Shown: positions 1-10,827, numbered from the stretch's first letter. The stretch is 64,000 nucleotides of DNA from Antedon mediterranea (GCF_964355755.1 NC_092680.1:2581001-2645000); one strand, 5' to 3'. The notes: generated from the letters alone by a model not told the origin. Numbers and translations: made by a program.

Positions 1-1294
1 GAATAGTTAGATTCGCCAATTTTGACGTGAAATAGTAAACGGCGATGACACGTTGAACACATCCAGTTTGAACAATGGAGAAGACAGCAACATGCAAGAG
101 AAAAGAGAAACAACAACAGCAATGTTAGTTAGCAATCTGAGTACAAGAAAAACAATGTTGTAATAATAAGGACCAGATATAATAATTCTTATAATTATGA
201 AAATGGAATACAATGCCTATGTATGCATTGTAATACATTTTTTATTTTTTTCTAAGTTCTGAAAATGTCATCAAATGCAATGCCTATGTATGCATTGAAA
301 TACATTAATTTTTTGTTAATGTTCTAAAAATGTCATCAAAATCGAAGGCAACATATTGTATTGAAAATTTAAAATGTTCTTTAGTTATTTGCAACATTGT
401 TTTTAAACCTAAAAATGCAATATACTTGCATTTTTTTTCTGTGGACAAAAGTAATGGTTAATATTGGATTGGTCCAAAATGAACATTGATAATCCTAAAG
501 TTTCGGAGAGAGAATTGGAGAAAAAACTGCCTGTTAGTTACCCCTAGCAACTAAATCTTTAATTATAACTTAGTCAAGATGTTTTCAAATGTTAAGTGCT
601 AATTATGGAATGTCATTTCTATCCCTATACACTATTGGACACATGCACATATCAAACTGTCTATTTACAATTTTTTTTGGTAATTTTGTGAGGACTCGAG
701 GCTAAATAGACAAACATCATTATGAATTAAATAAATACAATAATGACAATGTCAGTAATAGTAATAACATAATAATCTAAATTTTAGTGCTAGCTAATTA
801 ACTGGGAGAAAAAAAAAATAATAAAAAAATATCTATCTAATGATTAAAATATCTACAATTGTATTAATGAATTAGACTATATAACATTTATAAATAAACT
901 ATTTCACTAGTAGTACTAAAAGTAATTAATATCAATTCTGCTTGATATACAATACTATTGGTAAAATGGAATAAACTTGCAATGGTTTAAAATACACAAT
1001 ACAATGTTAAAACAAGACACAAATATGTGATGAAAATTCTACTTCATAGCAAATTTGCTCTCCTTGCTAATAAAAGGATTTCAGACAATATTAAGTGCCA
1101 TGCTTTGACCTTTGACATGTGTAGGTTAAACCAAACAGAGGCTTATTAATTCCTAGTTAAGAGATATGGGATACAAAATCGGTATGTAATTAGTGCTGGA
1201 GATGCAGTCTCCCCTACCGAGGGGATAAGATTGATGTCCTTTAAGAGAATAGTAATGTAAAATAATAACATCAATAAGTGTTTCCAGAATTTAT
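1..1294. other. Region downstream of proposed KHDC4 stop; no gene seen
   Basis: AT-rich sequence beyond the last KHDC4 coding exon I can propose. It should hold the KHDC4 3' UTR or a further intron. I looked on the minus strand for the acidic GLVAY...DSSDEEE tail found near the C-terminus of human KHDC4 and did not see it. Apart from a short tandem duplication at 211-340, nothing else is supportable. Confidence 0.5.
211..340. repeat. Two-copy tandem duplication of about 65 bp
   Basis: Copies at 211-275 and 278-340 both begin CAATGCCTATGTATGCATTG and end GAAAATGTCATCAAA or a close variant. Each copy starts with an inverted pair CAATGC...GCATTG that could form a small hairpin. Confidence 0.8.
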
Positions 1295-1443
1295 TTATCG
1301 ACGAACCCCTGTAGAGAACGGAGGAGAAAAATGTGCCTAGTGGCGACAAACCTGAAGCTGGGAGTTGTGGTGGCGGCATCAGATCACGGTCATGTGCTAC
1401 ATTAAACGCTAGTCCCACTGGCACTGGTGGCGGCGGCATTAAC
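1295..1443 (-). other. KHDC4: KHDC4 exon 14 and tentative terminal exon 15
   Basis: Exon 14 (1352-1443) joins exon 13 in phase and encodes [12 protein letters not shown]...[13 protein letters not shown], in which the RQLMPPP motif of human KHDC4 appears twice. It ends CTTCAG|GTTTGT. A pyrimidine-rich acceptor TTCTCTACAG at 1309-1318 opens a four-codon exon ending in TAA at 1295-1297, giving ...SGVRR. The alternative is that this is a minor form and the real acidic C-terminal exon lies left of the window. Confidence 0.5.
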
Positions 1444-4400
1444 CTGCAACAAAGCATATGTAACATTCCTAGGGTGTTGGGAACACAAAACACCTACAAT
1501 GTGCAATCGAGTATAAATGAATTTATCATAACTATTGGTATTAAACTTTAACAAAATAATATCGGCTGAATATCTTATTTCCAAGATTTAACAAAAATAG
1601 AAATTCAGTTTTTTAGAAGGCACAGTGTATGAATGGAATGGAATGGGTATATTACAATTAGATATAAAAGGCATTGAAAATTGCCAAAATACTAGTATAA
1701 TTAGTACAAATTAGTAAACATTTGTAATTTTGTAACTTATGGGATTAAACACATATTTGATAAAATGAATGAATTAATGTTTATTTTAATGTGTTGATAT
1801 TAAATATTAATACTCTCTTAAAAAAGCAGTAATAGAGAATTTAAAATGAACATGCAAGGAAAATCCCAGATTAATTAGCCTCCTTGGAGGTGCAATTTAC
1901 CTAGCATCATCTGGATTTTGAAGTCTAGGCGAATGTGCCATAACACCATGAGATGGTCCGTGACTGGTTTGAACCGGTTGTCCAGGTGGTGGATGGGACA
2001 GATTTCTTGGTGGAGAGCTGGCACCTAGATTTGTCAAGTGGGGAGGGCCATGCTATGTAGAGTAAAGAAATGCATGTTAAGACATAGAAATTTGTAAAAA
2101 GAAAACCTGGTTAGAATCTTATTTAGCATGCTTGATAATCCTGGGCATCAAGCATAATACCATGCTAAACCGGGTATAAGCCCACCCTGGGATAAAAGCA
2201 TTCATGTTATACCTAATTATCCATGTAAAAATAGATTGACCAACTATGTGTTGGCTTTCTAGTACACGTACCATACTTGGGCAAATGTTCAAATGAGGGA
2301 GATGGGGAAGGAAGGGTTGGGCTGGGCTTATACCCGAGTCAGTTCAGTATTTAATATCCATCTTCTGCAAAAATTTCTTATTGGTGAAAAACAAGATTTT
2401 AAATTAAATTCTAGCTCTTCATTAGCACAATCGTCACAGAATTCTACCTTTACATGGATAAAAACAAAACAATCATAATCAAACTCATCTGCCCAAATGC
2501 TTTTAAAAGTTGAAAAGATCCTAAGATATCGGCAAGCAAAAAACATGAAAATAAGAGAATAAAAGGGAAGGAATATGGACATATTAAAGAGAAAAATATG
2601 AATTTGAAATTCATTATTCAATCTTTATTTGATCATTCCTGATGATGGATTAGATCTCTATTCCGCTTAAAAAGAAATTAAACTGTATAGGATAAAAAAC
2701 AAATTTTAGTTTTCTGTTGCACAGAAATGCGTTAAAGATAGAAAATAAAAAGTTTATTATTATTTGTCGAACCTGGTAGCCTAAGAGACCGTCTTCTAGT
2801 TTTTCCGGATCCTCTTTAAAGTGTCGTTTCTGAGGTTGTTGACCCTGTTGATGTTGTACTTGTTGATGCGGCATCTGTGGCTGCATCGTTTGCAACTCTT
2901 TTGGTGGTAGGTAAACGTTGAGTTGTTGAGGCATGTGCGTCACGACAGGTTGTGGCGGGGGCTGTTGTAGAAAGCGAGGAGATGGTCCTTGGTTTAGTGA
3001 ATGTTGGATAACGGGATGGACTGCACCACCAGGTGTGTTTACTACCGATACCGGAATCTATATGAAAAAAAAACAATGTACAAATTACTAGAATGGCCCT
3101 AATAGTAAACAAGAAATAGACCACAATCAACACACCAATATTACCATATATATTGTACCAATCCAAGTCAACACAATATAATGTGATATTCTTACCAAAC
3201 TCTAAGCTCTGTCTACACTATCCACATATCACTACCATATTTAGGCATATCACTACCATATTTGGGTACATCACACTAGTTTGATAGTGCAGACAGAGTT
3301 TAAAGATAATACTTATTTTAATTTAATTGTTATTGTTACATGTTTATGTCTCATCAAGATGTATTTTTGTGAGGACACCCTCGTAAAATATTGTTGAAAT
3401 AAAATAAATAAATAAAATAATCTCAGTAGGTGCGACCGAACATTGGCACCTACAGTGCATACAAATTGTACACTTACATGTGTGGTGACTATCTGCTGAG
3501 TCTGAGGGACTTGTTGTTGCATGGGTACCTGTGTTCCTGGTACCTGACCTGGACGTTGCATATGCTGTATTTGAACAACTTGCTGTCCTATGCCTGGCTG
3601 TATAGCTTGCGTTAGCTGAGGCCGTTGTACCAAGACTGATGATAGAGTGAGGGGCTGTTGAGTTAACTGAGGTGACTGCTGCCCTAGTGATGGTGCAGTG
3701 ATCACTATGAGAAAAAACAAATGTAAATTACTAAAGCTTTGTCTACACTACCAAATATAATAGTGATATGCCCAAATATGGCAGTGATATGTCCAAATAT
3801 GGTAGTGATATGTCCAAATATGGCAGTGATATGTCCAAATATGGTAGTGATATGTTCAAATATGCCAGTGATATGTCCAAATATGGTAGTGATATGACAT
3901 TCATATATGGACACATTTTTGTTGTCACATAAAGTTTGATAGTGTAGACAGAGCATAAGGAAGAATGTGTTTGTATATGCGGTAAAGACTGACTCAACAG
4001 AATTACAATTTATCTAATGTTGGCAGAGCAGTAGACCCAAAATCTGACTTAAGATATGGAACTGTTCGCAATGTCATTAATTTTGGAGGATTGTATCGGC
4101 GATAGATTTATGTCTGGAAAATCTAGGCCTTCTTTTTCCTCCATATAAATATTCAATAAAAAATTCCTTTGTACATACCCGTTTGATTAGATAAACCTGC
4201 AGAGGGGAGGTGGACTGATGCTGTGCTAACCTGTAACCGTATCTGCCTAGGGCCTTGAGGGATCTGGGGAACAAGTTGTTGTAATTGTGTCTGTTGGTTG
4301 GCCATTGCCGCTGTGAGTGAAGCATGTTGCAGCTGTACTTGTTGCTGGCCTACAGATGACATCTGAATTTGCTGTGGTTGAATTGCTTGCACATTTTGTA

Positions 4401-7400
4401 CTGCAGGCATTTGTACAGTTTGTAAATTTACTACACCTATAACAACAGACAGTTATTGGGTAAACAAGTGTAATGTCCCCAAATATGGTAGTGCTATACC
4501 CAAATATGACATCATCATGTCCATATATGGGCACATCACATAGAGTAGACAGCTTAAGAATGCTAACTACAGTAGAAGTTAATACAACAGCCAAGCGTTG
4601 ATACTCAACAAGTTTTATTGGTATTACATGATGTACTGTAACAATTACTTTTAAAAAATGTATCTGTTGGCAGAGCAGTAGACCCAAAATCTGACTTAAG
4701 ATATGGAACTGTTCGCAATGTCATTAATTTTGGAGGATTGTATCGGCGATAGATCTATGTCTGGAAAATCCAAGCCTTCTTTTTCCTCAACAATATTACT
4801 ATTATTATTATTAAACTTTTATTTTATAGAAAAAAAATGCTTAAAATCCAAGCAATTCCCAAATCTGTAACAGTGAACTTACCTGATGGACCAACAACAG
4901 GTTGTACTCTAACTGAAGGTGATATTATCTGACTTTGCAATCGACTGTATTCACAATGAACCTTTACATAAAAGAGAAAAAAAAATATACCAGGTTGCAA
5001 TCAGAGATTTGAATGGTGCTTCGTTAAGCTATGTTAGACAGGCAAATTTGCCCTATGTATCCAGTTTCGGAGAGTAATTATATTTTATAAATTTATAAAT
5101 AATTTTATATATTTATAAATAATTTATTATTGTTTATTACCGTTTGAATAAGATTGTCACATAGTTTCTTAGCAGCTTCAATAGATTCTAGTTTTGGATG
5201 ACTGAGATGTACGTGCATAGGTTCAAACGCCTCTCGTCCTGATATTGGATCAGGGGTGCCTGAACCTTTCCCTCGCAACGTTACATTCACTCCAGTTTCT
5301 GTTCGTATGTGCATGAGAAACGAGCCCTAGCAAAAACAAAACATTAACGTATATTATAACATGACTTCAAGAATGTAGCCAATCAGACGTGCTGAAATGA
5401 GTCACATGTTCAAATTTGGAACAGAGGCTAAGGTTGAGATAGGTACATTTAAATAGGGATGTTCAGACGAGTTGGAGGTAAGCCCTGAAATAGCAGTTTG
5501 TTTGTTGTAAGCCTTGGGTAGTGTTTTTGTATTAAGGCCATCTACATAATTGCTTATAATCACTTGTTAAAAAATGTATAAATTTTTACTTACTCCTGGT
5601 CCGAGTATTTTGTCTTTTACACTGTATGAAGGATGTGCGTGGTCCAGCCCAATAAATATCTTTTCTTGATTCATGTGCTGTGAACAAATACAAAAGATAC
5701 TAACATTGTGTTGTAGTAGTACAATACTTCCTGAATTTCCTGATGTTTTAAGCCCTGTCTACACTATCCATATATGGACATGATGATGCCACATCAAACT
5801 AGTTTGATAGTGTAGACAGAGCTTTAGATGTTATACTACAACCATCTTCTGGAGTAATGCTAGGCGAGTAAAGTTGAAGCAAATATAAAGAGAGCCAAGC
5901 CTAAGGTGTGGTTATCTCAAGACAATTAGTCTTAGCCAAAAACAATTGTGTTGCTTATAGGTGTCAAAGTAAATGCTGGCCTTTGCTCCAGTGGGCGTGT
6001 GTAAAATGACTAAACGAAGTTAGAATACACATAGTGCAGGGCATGATGACATTCCAATGGAATCATCATAATTTTTGGAATCACATGATAGTGTAGCACA
6101 AACCTTACTTTACAAGGGTCTTTTTATGACAATTTTATTCAAACTGTTGGTAGACTTAAAAAGTATACATGCCAAATTTTTTTTCTTCAAAAATGATACG
6201 TACGTTTAATAACGAAAATTGTTTTAACACTATGGTCAACCTCTTTTCAGGGGACACTTTGGTCTTATTTGAAGTTCTACTCAATTACAAATAAGATAAG
6301 ATAATTTATTTCGTCCACAAAACAAGTGGAAATAATGGTGCTTGTCTCACGCAAAGTTAAAACGGAAAAACAAATATCAAAACAATTAAAGTTATTAACA
6401 TCAATATCTACAAAATAAAATATAATTGTCAGTCTTTACTTACCACTGACTGAGATGGTGCTCTTGGAGGTGAAATTGTCATTAAAGGTGGAGGAACCTG
6501 CCTGTTACCCTGATTGACACTACCTGGGCCTGATAGGCCAGGCCTGACAGGTGCAGGCTCAAATCTACTTGGCCCTAGTCTACTACGCCCTCTTCCCTTT
6601 GGTTGCATGTTGTCTGCAATTATCTCTCTAATACTCATTACAGCTCCTATAATATATCAAACAATTTTGTTAAGCTTTATCTACAGTATCAAACTTTATG
6701 TGATGACTGATGTCATATCACTACCATATTTGGGCACATCACACTTTCACATTGTATGTGTGTTAATTATTAAGTATTTGTTTACATTGTAGTATCATTT
6801 GTTTACCACTGTAAATAAATGTTACATCACAATACAGGGTTTTTGTCAGGTTGCATAGAGTGGCAACCAAGTCCCATCTCCCTCCCTCACAAGAACCCTG
6901 ACATTACAATAATAATAGTTCATTCATATATAGCGCATATAAGCAAGCTCCCAATGCGCTGCACATTATTACCCCAGTCATTTTTTGGATACTACACATA
7001 TGGAAACATACACCCATAATAACAATACAATTTATAGCTATTAAAAATGTAGTCTAGAGTTATTGTTGACTAACCATGGATCACACTAATCTAACTCAAT
7101 TCTGGTTTAACTTATAACTCTAATAACGCAAACAATACATACTATCCACCGCCTCCTTGTCTTGTCCTTGTACGCATAGGTATAAAGGTCGCTCTCTATG
7201 AAAATATAAGAAAACATTTAAAAAATACATTCTTTAAATTTGTATCCCCTTTTCAAACTCATCTAAAGCTTTGTCTACACACAGAAAAATGTGATGTGCC
7301 CATATATGGACATGTCATATCACTACCATATTTAAGCATATCACTACCATATTTAGGCATATTACTACCATATTTGGGCACATCACACCTTTTTTGTCAA

Positions 7401-9795
7401 ATTAGTTTGATAGTATATAGCTTTAGAGTATTGGTGTAAATATTATTATTATTAAATGTCAAATAAAGTTTGATAGTGTAGACAGAGCTTAAGTTATTCA
7501 CAATAAAAATAATACAAATAAGGAAGCAATTTAGGTAATTAACGTACCCCATGTTGTTCTTGGCCCTGTCTGCATATGACATGTATCTCCCTCTGGTTGA
7601 TACAGCAACACCAGTCATTTTACTAATCTGAAAAAAAAAAAAGGTTTTCATAATTTTCTATGCTTTAACCATAACATTGTTATACTCAATTTAAAATGTA
7701 ATATTGCAAAAATCTAGTTTAAAAACCCAAATATGTCAACTGAACATATGAAATAAGTTCATCTGCTAACACTTTAATATGATACATGTATAGGGCTTGG
7801 TTTACAAGCCCAATCAACAATATGTAGTAAACACATGCATGGCCTAAGAAATTCTGTTTTATTTGTGGACTAAAAGTCGTAGTTAGTCATGCCTCGGGTC
7901 ACATTCTATGGTCACCGTACAGGTAGGCTACTACATCAGTACTTCTATGAATGGATGACTAGTCGGTGACAATAACGCTAGTTGGTCATACCCAGTACCG
8001 TTTTGATTTTACGATCATTCGGGAAACCACCTCACGACGTTTTATTTGTGGACTAGCAATAAATTAGTAGAATAAGCATTAAAGCTCTGTCTACACTATC
8101 AAACTTTATGTGAAAAAAATGTGAGGTGCCCAAATATGGAAGTGATATGCACAAATATGTTAATGCTATGACATCATCATATATGGGCACATCACATATC
8201 ACATAAAGTTTGATAGTGTGGACAGAGCTTAACAAAAGCATTTACTTACATCATCTTGAGTAGAGCCTCTAGTTAGCAGATTGCGACAGTGGATTGGTAC
8301 ATCATTTATCTCAACCTCTGCAACAATCTGATCTTCTTTCTTTTGTGGATTTGCACTTGTCTAGAACAAATGTTAATTTTATGGCACATTTAAAAACAAA
8401 AGTAGATGATACATAATTGCACTGGGTGGAGGTGACCAGGTAAAACAAAAGTAGACGATGCATAATTGCACTGGGTGGAGGTGACCAGGTAAAACAAAAG
8501 TAGATGATACATAATTGCACTGGGTGGAGGTGACCAGGTAAAACAAAAGTAGATGATACATAATTGCACTGGGTGGAGGTGACCAGGTAAAACAAAAGTA
8601 GATGATACATAATTGCACTGGGTGGAGGTGACCAGGTAAATTCTTTCAACCAGTCTATAGCCCTGTCTACACTATCAAAATAGTTTAAAAAAACAAGCAC
8701 GAATGCGATACTCGGGGTACAGCAAAAGAAGCTGTAATGACGTCATAAGACCGGATGTAACGTCACATACACATCAATAACCTTGCTACCAAATACGGCT
8801 ATACGGTACCATCTTCCAGACGTCATATGGCTGCATCCGGTTTGAAATTAAAAAATCCAGCTCTATAGATTTGAGGACATGTCTCTGTAGTATATTCATG
8901 CCAAATCCCAGCTCAATACTACAACGAATAAGTGAGGAGTATACTTTATAAGTCGCACTTTTTACTCAATAGTGTCCAGATGGAGGAGGAGAAAATGAGT
9001 AAGTCTTAGACTCGTGTACCTCGAGTAAAAAAGTGTGATGTTATGGGGTAGTGATATGACATCATCATGTCTATATATGGGCACATCACATTTTTTTTCC
9101 AATTAAAGTTTGATAGTGTAGATAGAGCTTTATATGAACTGATGAATCAACATTACCTTAGTTTTTGTATTGGCTGACACTGGTAATTTTAGTTTTCCTT
9201 TTGATATAAGCATAGCATTGATTTTAGCAGCAGCGGCTGAAGCTGCTTCTAAGCTACTCCCCGATTGGTTGTCCTGTTGATGCTGCATTAACATGTGACT
9301 TGCGTTGGAAGATGGAGTGTCCCACTTGCTCCTACGACGATGTTGGCTAAAATAATAAAAAAAATACAATCATTTATTAAATTGATGAAAAGTGTGATAT
9401 ATCTAGTTAGAAGACAAAACATTTACTATGCCTACAAATGTTATTATCATTATGTTAAATGAGGCAAAAGGTATTGTCCATTTTGACATGATCTGGTGAG
9501 TGAGGTGATTTCTTAGTTACTTCTGTCCACTTCCACTACCATATCATATGCAATTCAAGGGTGTGTAGAAAGCGACGACCTCGAATTGGACGACCCCAAC
9601 GACCTCGAATTGGACCACCCATAACACGAAACCGACGACCCCTATAGGGATGTTATATCACACATAGGCCTAGGCTATAGGGGTAGTCGGTTTCGTGTTA
9701 TGGGTCGTCCAATTCTAGGTCGCCCGGGTCGTCGCTTTCTACACACCCTGCAATTCAAGCATGTCAAATTTCAATCAAACTTACTCAGTGGCCAT
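1295..9795 (-). CDS. KHDC4: KHDC4 (BLOM7/KIAA0907), KH-domain splicing factor, 15 proposed coding exons
   Basis: Nuclear RNA-binding protein; the human protein binds the Prp19-associated splicing machinery. Coding exons in transcript order: 9795-9785, 9346-9157, 8360-8250, 7627-7548, 7195-7143, 6646-6444, 5677-5594, 5326-5141, 4961-4883, 4436-4179, 3704-3478, 3057-2773, 2052-1901, 1443-1352 and, less surely, 1308-1295. All junctions are GT-AG and all phases agree, giving about 674 aa (human 614). Recognisable blocks are the N-terminal [61 protein letters not shown], the KH region with TLRGKGSG and GREAFEP, a Gln/Pro-rich tail and [16 protein letters not shown]. It is divergent from WDR41. The start is supported by exon 1 joining in frame as [13 protein letters not shown]. 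The extreme C-terminus is uncertain. Confidence 0.94.
2058..2772. other. KHDC4 intron 12; nothing recognised
   Basis: Intron between exons 12 and 13. It holds no member of the main inverted-repeat family, no tandem array and no convincing exon on either strand. Confidence 0.6.
3203..3302. mobile_element. Inverted-repeat element, short copy 1 (KHDC4 intron 11)
   Basis: First copy of the main family in this window. The family ends are inverted repeats of the form AAGCTCTGTCTACACTATCA plus AACT. The inside is built from units such as CCAAATATGGTAGTGATATG, CATCATCATGTCCATATATGG and GGGCACATCACA. Copies run from about 75 to 250 bp, have no coding capacity and sit in TA-rich targets, so they are called a MITE. 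This copy has both ends and two inner units. Confidence 0.88.
3733..3957. mobile_element. Inverted-repeat element, long copy 2 (KHDC4 intron 10)
   Basis: One of the longest copies, with about seven tandem 21-22 bp units of the CCAAATATGGTAGTGATATG type. It begins 28 nt upstream of the exon 11 acceptor, so it probably supplies or displaces the branch-point region. Confidence 0.9.
4018..4141. repeat. 124-bp dispersed duplicate, copy 1
   Basis: Nearly identical to 4665-4788 (about four differences seen). The two copies are in the same orientation in consecutive KHDC4 introns, one on each side of exon 10. The sequence begins TGTTGGCAGAGCAGTAGACC. Its origin is not recognised. Confidence 0.92.
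4468..4557. mobile_element. Inverted-repeat element, decayed copy 3 (KHDC4 intron 9)
   Basis: Left terminus lost, right terminus decayed to AGTAGACAGCTTAA. It keeps a CCAAATATGG and a CCATATATGG. It lies 31 nt upstream of the exon 10 acceptor. Confidence 0.75.
4665..4788. repeat. 124-bp dispersed duplicate, copy 2
   Basis: Second copy of the unit at 4018-4141, in KHDC4 intron 9. The high identity suggests a recent duplication or a young element. Confidence 0.92.
4883..5677 (-). other. KHDC4: KHDC4 exons 7-9: main KH domain
   Basis: Exon 7 (5594-5677) encodes [20 protein letters not shown] and then KDKILGPG. Exon 8 (5141-5326) encodes [21 protein letters not shown] and then SG...[15 protein letters not shown]...[12 protein letters not shown]. 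Exon 9 (4883-4961) starts VHCEYSRL. This is the extended KH domain with the conserved RGKGSG loop seen in SF1/BBP-like proteins, at roughly residues 217-315. Confidence 0.95.
5749..5825. mobile_element. Inverted-repeat element, minimal copy 4 (KHDC4 intron 6)
   Basis: Smallest copy with both termini (about 77 bp). It holds a single CCATATATGG and the ATGATGATG core. Confidence 0.88.
5826..6443. other. Rest of KHDC4 intron 6
   Basis: No exon seen. Around 6287-6345 the AAGATAAGATAATTTATTT stretch reads on the minus strand like the A-rich, short-tandem-repeat 3' tail of the LINE fragment at 39293-39800, so a decayed LINE end is possible. Confidence 0.4.
6671..6750. mobile_element. Inverted-repeat element, copy 5, right end missing (KHDC4 intron 5)
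   Basis: Left end and one CCATATTTGG unit are present; sequence is lost after the CACATCACAC motif. It begins 24 nt upstream of the exon 6 acceptor. Confidence 0.75.
6900..7020. repeat. Possible SINE/LINE tail-like repeat
   Basis: Sequence of the type ATATATAGCGCATATAAGCAAG, then GCGCTGCACATTATTACCCC. It resembles repeats common in marine invertebrates and the tail-like segment near 30375-30430. Family not identified. Confidence 0.35.
7265..7425. mobile_element. Inverted-repeat element, copy 6 (KHDC4 intron 4)
   Basis: Left terminus is truncated after TCTACAC and the right terminus is decayed, with three CCATATTTAGG/CCATATTTGG-type units inside. A separate right-end fragment follows at 7459-7492. 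Confidence 0.82.
7459..7492. mobile_element. Inverted-repeat element, right-end fragment
   Basis: Solo right terminus (AAAGTTTGATAGTGTAGACA...) 33 bp beyond copy 6. Either a second insertion lost its body, or copy 6 was split by the ATT-rich 7436-7455 stretch. Confidence 0.75.
8081..8232. mobile_element. Inverted-repeat element, copy 7 (KHDC4 intron 3)
   Basis: Complete copy. Its right end lies only 17 nt from the GT of the exon 3 donor, the closest approach to a splice site seen here. Confidence 0.92.
8391..8638. repeat. Tandem array, 49-bp unit, about five copies
   Basis: Near-identical units containing GCACTGGGTGGAGGTGACCA followed by GGTAAAACAAAAGTAGATGA. One copy differs at two positions. 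The array sits in KHDC4 intron 2, about 30 nt upstream of the exon 3 acceptor. On the transcribed strand each unit reads T-rich sequence and then CACCTCCACCCAG, so each carries an acceptor-like sequence. Confidence 0.95.
8657..8686. mobile_element. Inverted-repeat element, left-end fragment
   Basis: Only CCCTGTCTACACTATCAAAA and a few following bases remain. It is directly downstream of the 49-bp array. Confidence 0.65.
9027..9132. mobile_element. Inverted-repeat element, copy 8, left end missing (KHDC4 intron 2)
   Basis: Inner GTAGTGATATGACATCATCA and the right terminus are intact. It ends about 24 nt from the exon 2 donor. Confidence 0.8.
9559..9748. mobile_element. Palindromic MITE with 10-bp target duplication
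   Basis: The ends are long inverted repeats starting GGGTGTGTAGAAAGCGACGA, and the inside is also largely self-complementary around TAGGCCTAGG. It is flanked on both sides by TGCAATTCAA (9549-9558 and 9749-9758). A 9-11 bp duplication is typical of Mutator-like elements. It lies in KHDC4 intron 1 and is unrelated to the main family. Confidence 0.9.
9785..9795 (-). CDS. KHDC4: KHDC4 coding exon 1 (start codon)
   Basis: ATG GCC ACT GA followed at once by a perfect GTAAGT donor. The two-base remainder joins the single leading C of exon 2 to give [13 protein letters not shown], aligning with the short N-terminus before RRSKWD in the human protein. Only 11 coding bases lie here, so transcript evidence would settle it, but phase, donor and position agree. 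Confidence 0.8.
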
Positions 9796-10779
9796 TGTGT
9801 ATCCGCTACTTCACACTACCTGTGTTTAAATTGATTTTCTGTAACATAAAACATTTAAAAAAAATTAATTTATATTTAATTTTAAAATCCACAAATCCGG
9901 CTAGGCCTTAACTATAATATGTCAAACCTGAGAATCTTTTTAATAATCATGGGTTTTCATAAACGTTAGGCGACCTCTCTGAAACGATCCCGATCCCCAA
10001 ACCGCAATGTCTTTGGGCCGAAACGACCTGCTATCAGCCTAGGTCTAGCCTCTAGGCTAGGCCAACCTAACTTAGATAGGCCTAGGCCTATTCAATTTGG
10101 GCAAAAACAGAGAAAATACGTACAAAGCAAAAAATACAATTACCCTTATAAGTTCTCTGTAGCAAAAAGAATATACAGTACTTTGTATGCATTTGGATAC
10201 TAGTATACTAGTTTAATACAGTGGTTTTTGGGTTCAAAATGAGTTTATTTATAGGCCTACTAGCAGGCCTAGAATCTTCTTTTCTTATGTGTCGCGAGCT
10301 GAAAAAAAAGCAAAATGGAAGCGACCCTTGTGTTGACAGAAAAACAGCATTGTTTAAAACGTAGACATAACTTTGCACTTAATTTGATTTCATATATAGT
10401 AGAAGAGTATACATTAATAAATATAAGTGTAACCTAGTATTTTATTGTCTATGATATATATGGATATTATGACATCAATGTCGAACATTAATTAAACGTT
10501 ATTCTGGCAATATTACCAGGTCCTTTAAATAATTTTCAGTCCTGGTGGCAGCAAACATCAAAATAATAAAAATGTGAAATGTGATGGTACACAATAGGAG
10601 ATGGTATATTTGATGGTACAGTACTATTATTATAAAGTACTGTAGGCCTACATACAGTAGTAAAGGCAGCAGCAAGAAGAAGCAACAGGATAATAGGCCT
10701 AGGGCCTAGATAAACTCAAAGGAAGATAGACATTGAAATAAAATCGATATTAGTAGGCTATGAAGCATAGACAAGACGT
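9796..10779. promoter_or_regulatory. Intergenic region between divergent KHDC4 and WDR41 start codons
   Basis: About 984 bp separate the two start codons, so both promoters must lie here or in adjoining 5' UTR introns. The region holds clusters of TAGGCCTAGG words (10030-10095, 10252-10275, 10642-10705). I see no convincing TATA box or transcription start on either strand. The shared-promoter role is inferred from layout. Confidence 0.55.
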
Positions 10780-10827
10780 ATGGCTCTTTTTTGGAGATCA
10801 AGCCGTACCGAACAGGCAAAAAACAAG
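10780..10827 (+). CDS. WDR41: WDR41 proposed first coding exon
   Basis: Encodes MALFWRSSRTEQAKNK in phase 0 and splices in frame to NTVPTVEANQPLNPF. Length and the early Trp resemble human MLRW. The donor AAG|GTTGTG is weak and the Kozak context has a pyrimidine at -3, so a different start exon is possible. A rival ATG near 11030 lies in a dispersed repeat and was rejected. Confidence 0.6.

Larger units (their letters stand above)
1901..4436 (-). other. KHDC4: KHDC4 exons 10-13: Gln/Pro-rich tail
   Basis: Exons 10 (4179-4436), 11 (3478-3704) and 12 (2773-3057) encode about 257 residues of low-complexity Gln-rich sequence ([32 protein letters not shown]), replacing the Pro-rich tail of the human protein. 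Exon 12 ends [11 protein letters not shown] and exon 13 (1901-2052) begins [10 protein letters not shown], matching the human GLLGYQHGPIHMTNLG join exactly at the splice. The Gln content is much higher than in human KHDC4. Confidence 0.92.
6444..9346 (-). other. KHDC4: KHDC4 exons 2-6: N-terminal half
   Basis: Exon 2 (9157-9346) encodes RRRSKWD and an Ala-rich [13 protein letters not shown] helix. Exon 3 (8250-8360) encodes [19 protein letters not shown]. Exons 4 and 5 (7548-7627, 7143-7195) encode [15 protein letters not shown] and [18 protein letters not shown], the first KH-like fold of the family. Exon 6 (6444-6646) starts [13 protein letters not shown] and continues as an Arg/Pro/Gly-rich linker. 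Intron phases are 0, 0, 2, 1, 0 after exons 2 to 6. Confidence 0.93.

Noticed and set aside
2328-2621. 97-codon minus-strand ORF in KHDC4 intron 12
   Set aside because: Not in phase with the flanking exons, which already join to the conserved GLLGYQHG sequence.
8311-8700. Repetitive ORFs of 79 and 129 codons
   Set aside because: They are produced by the 49-bp array plus KHDC4 exon 3 in the wrong frame.
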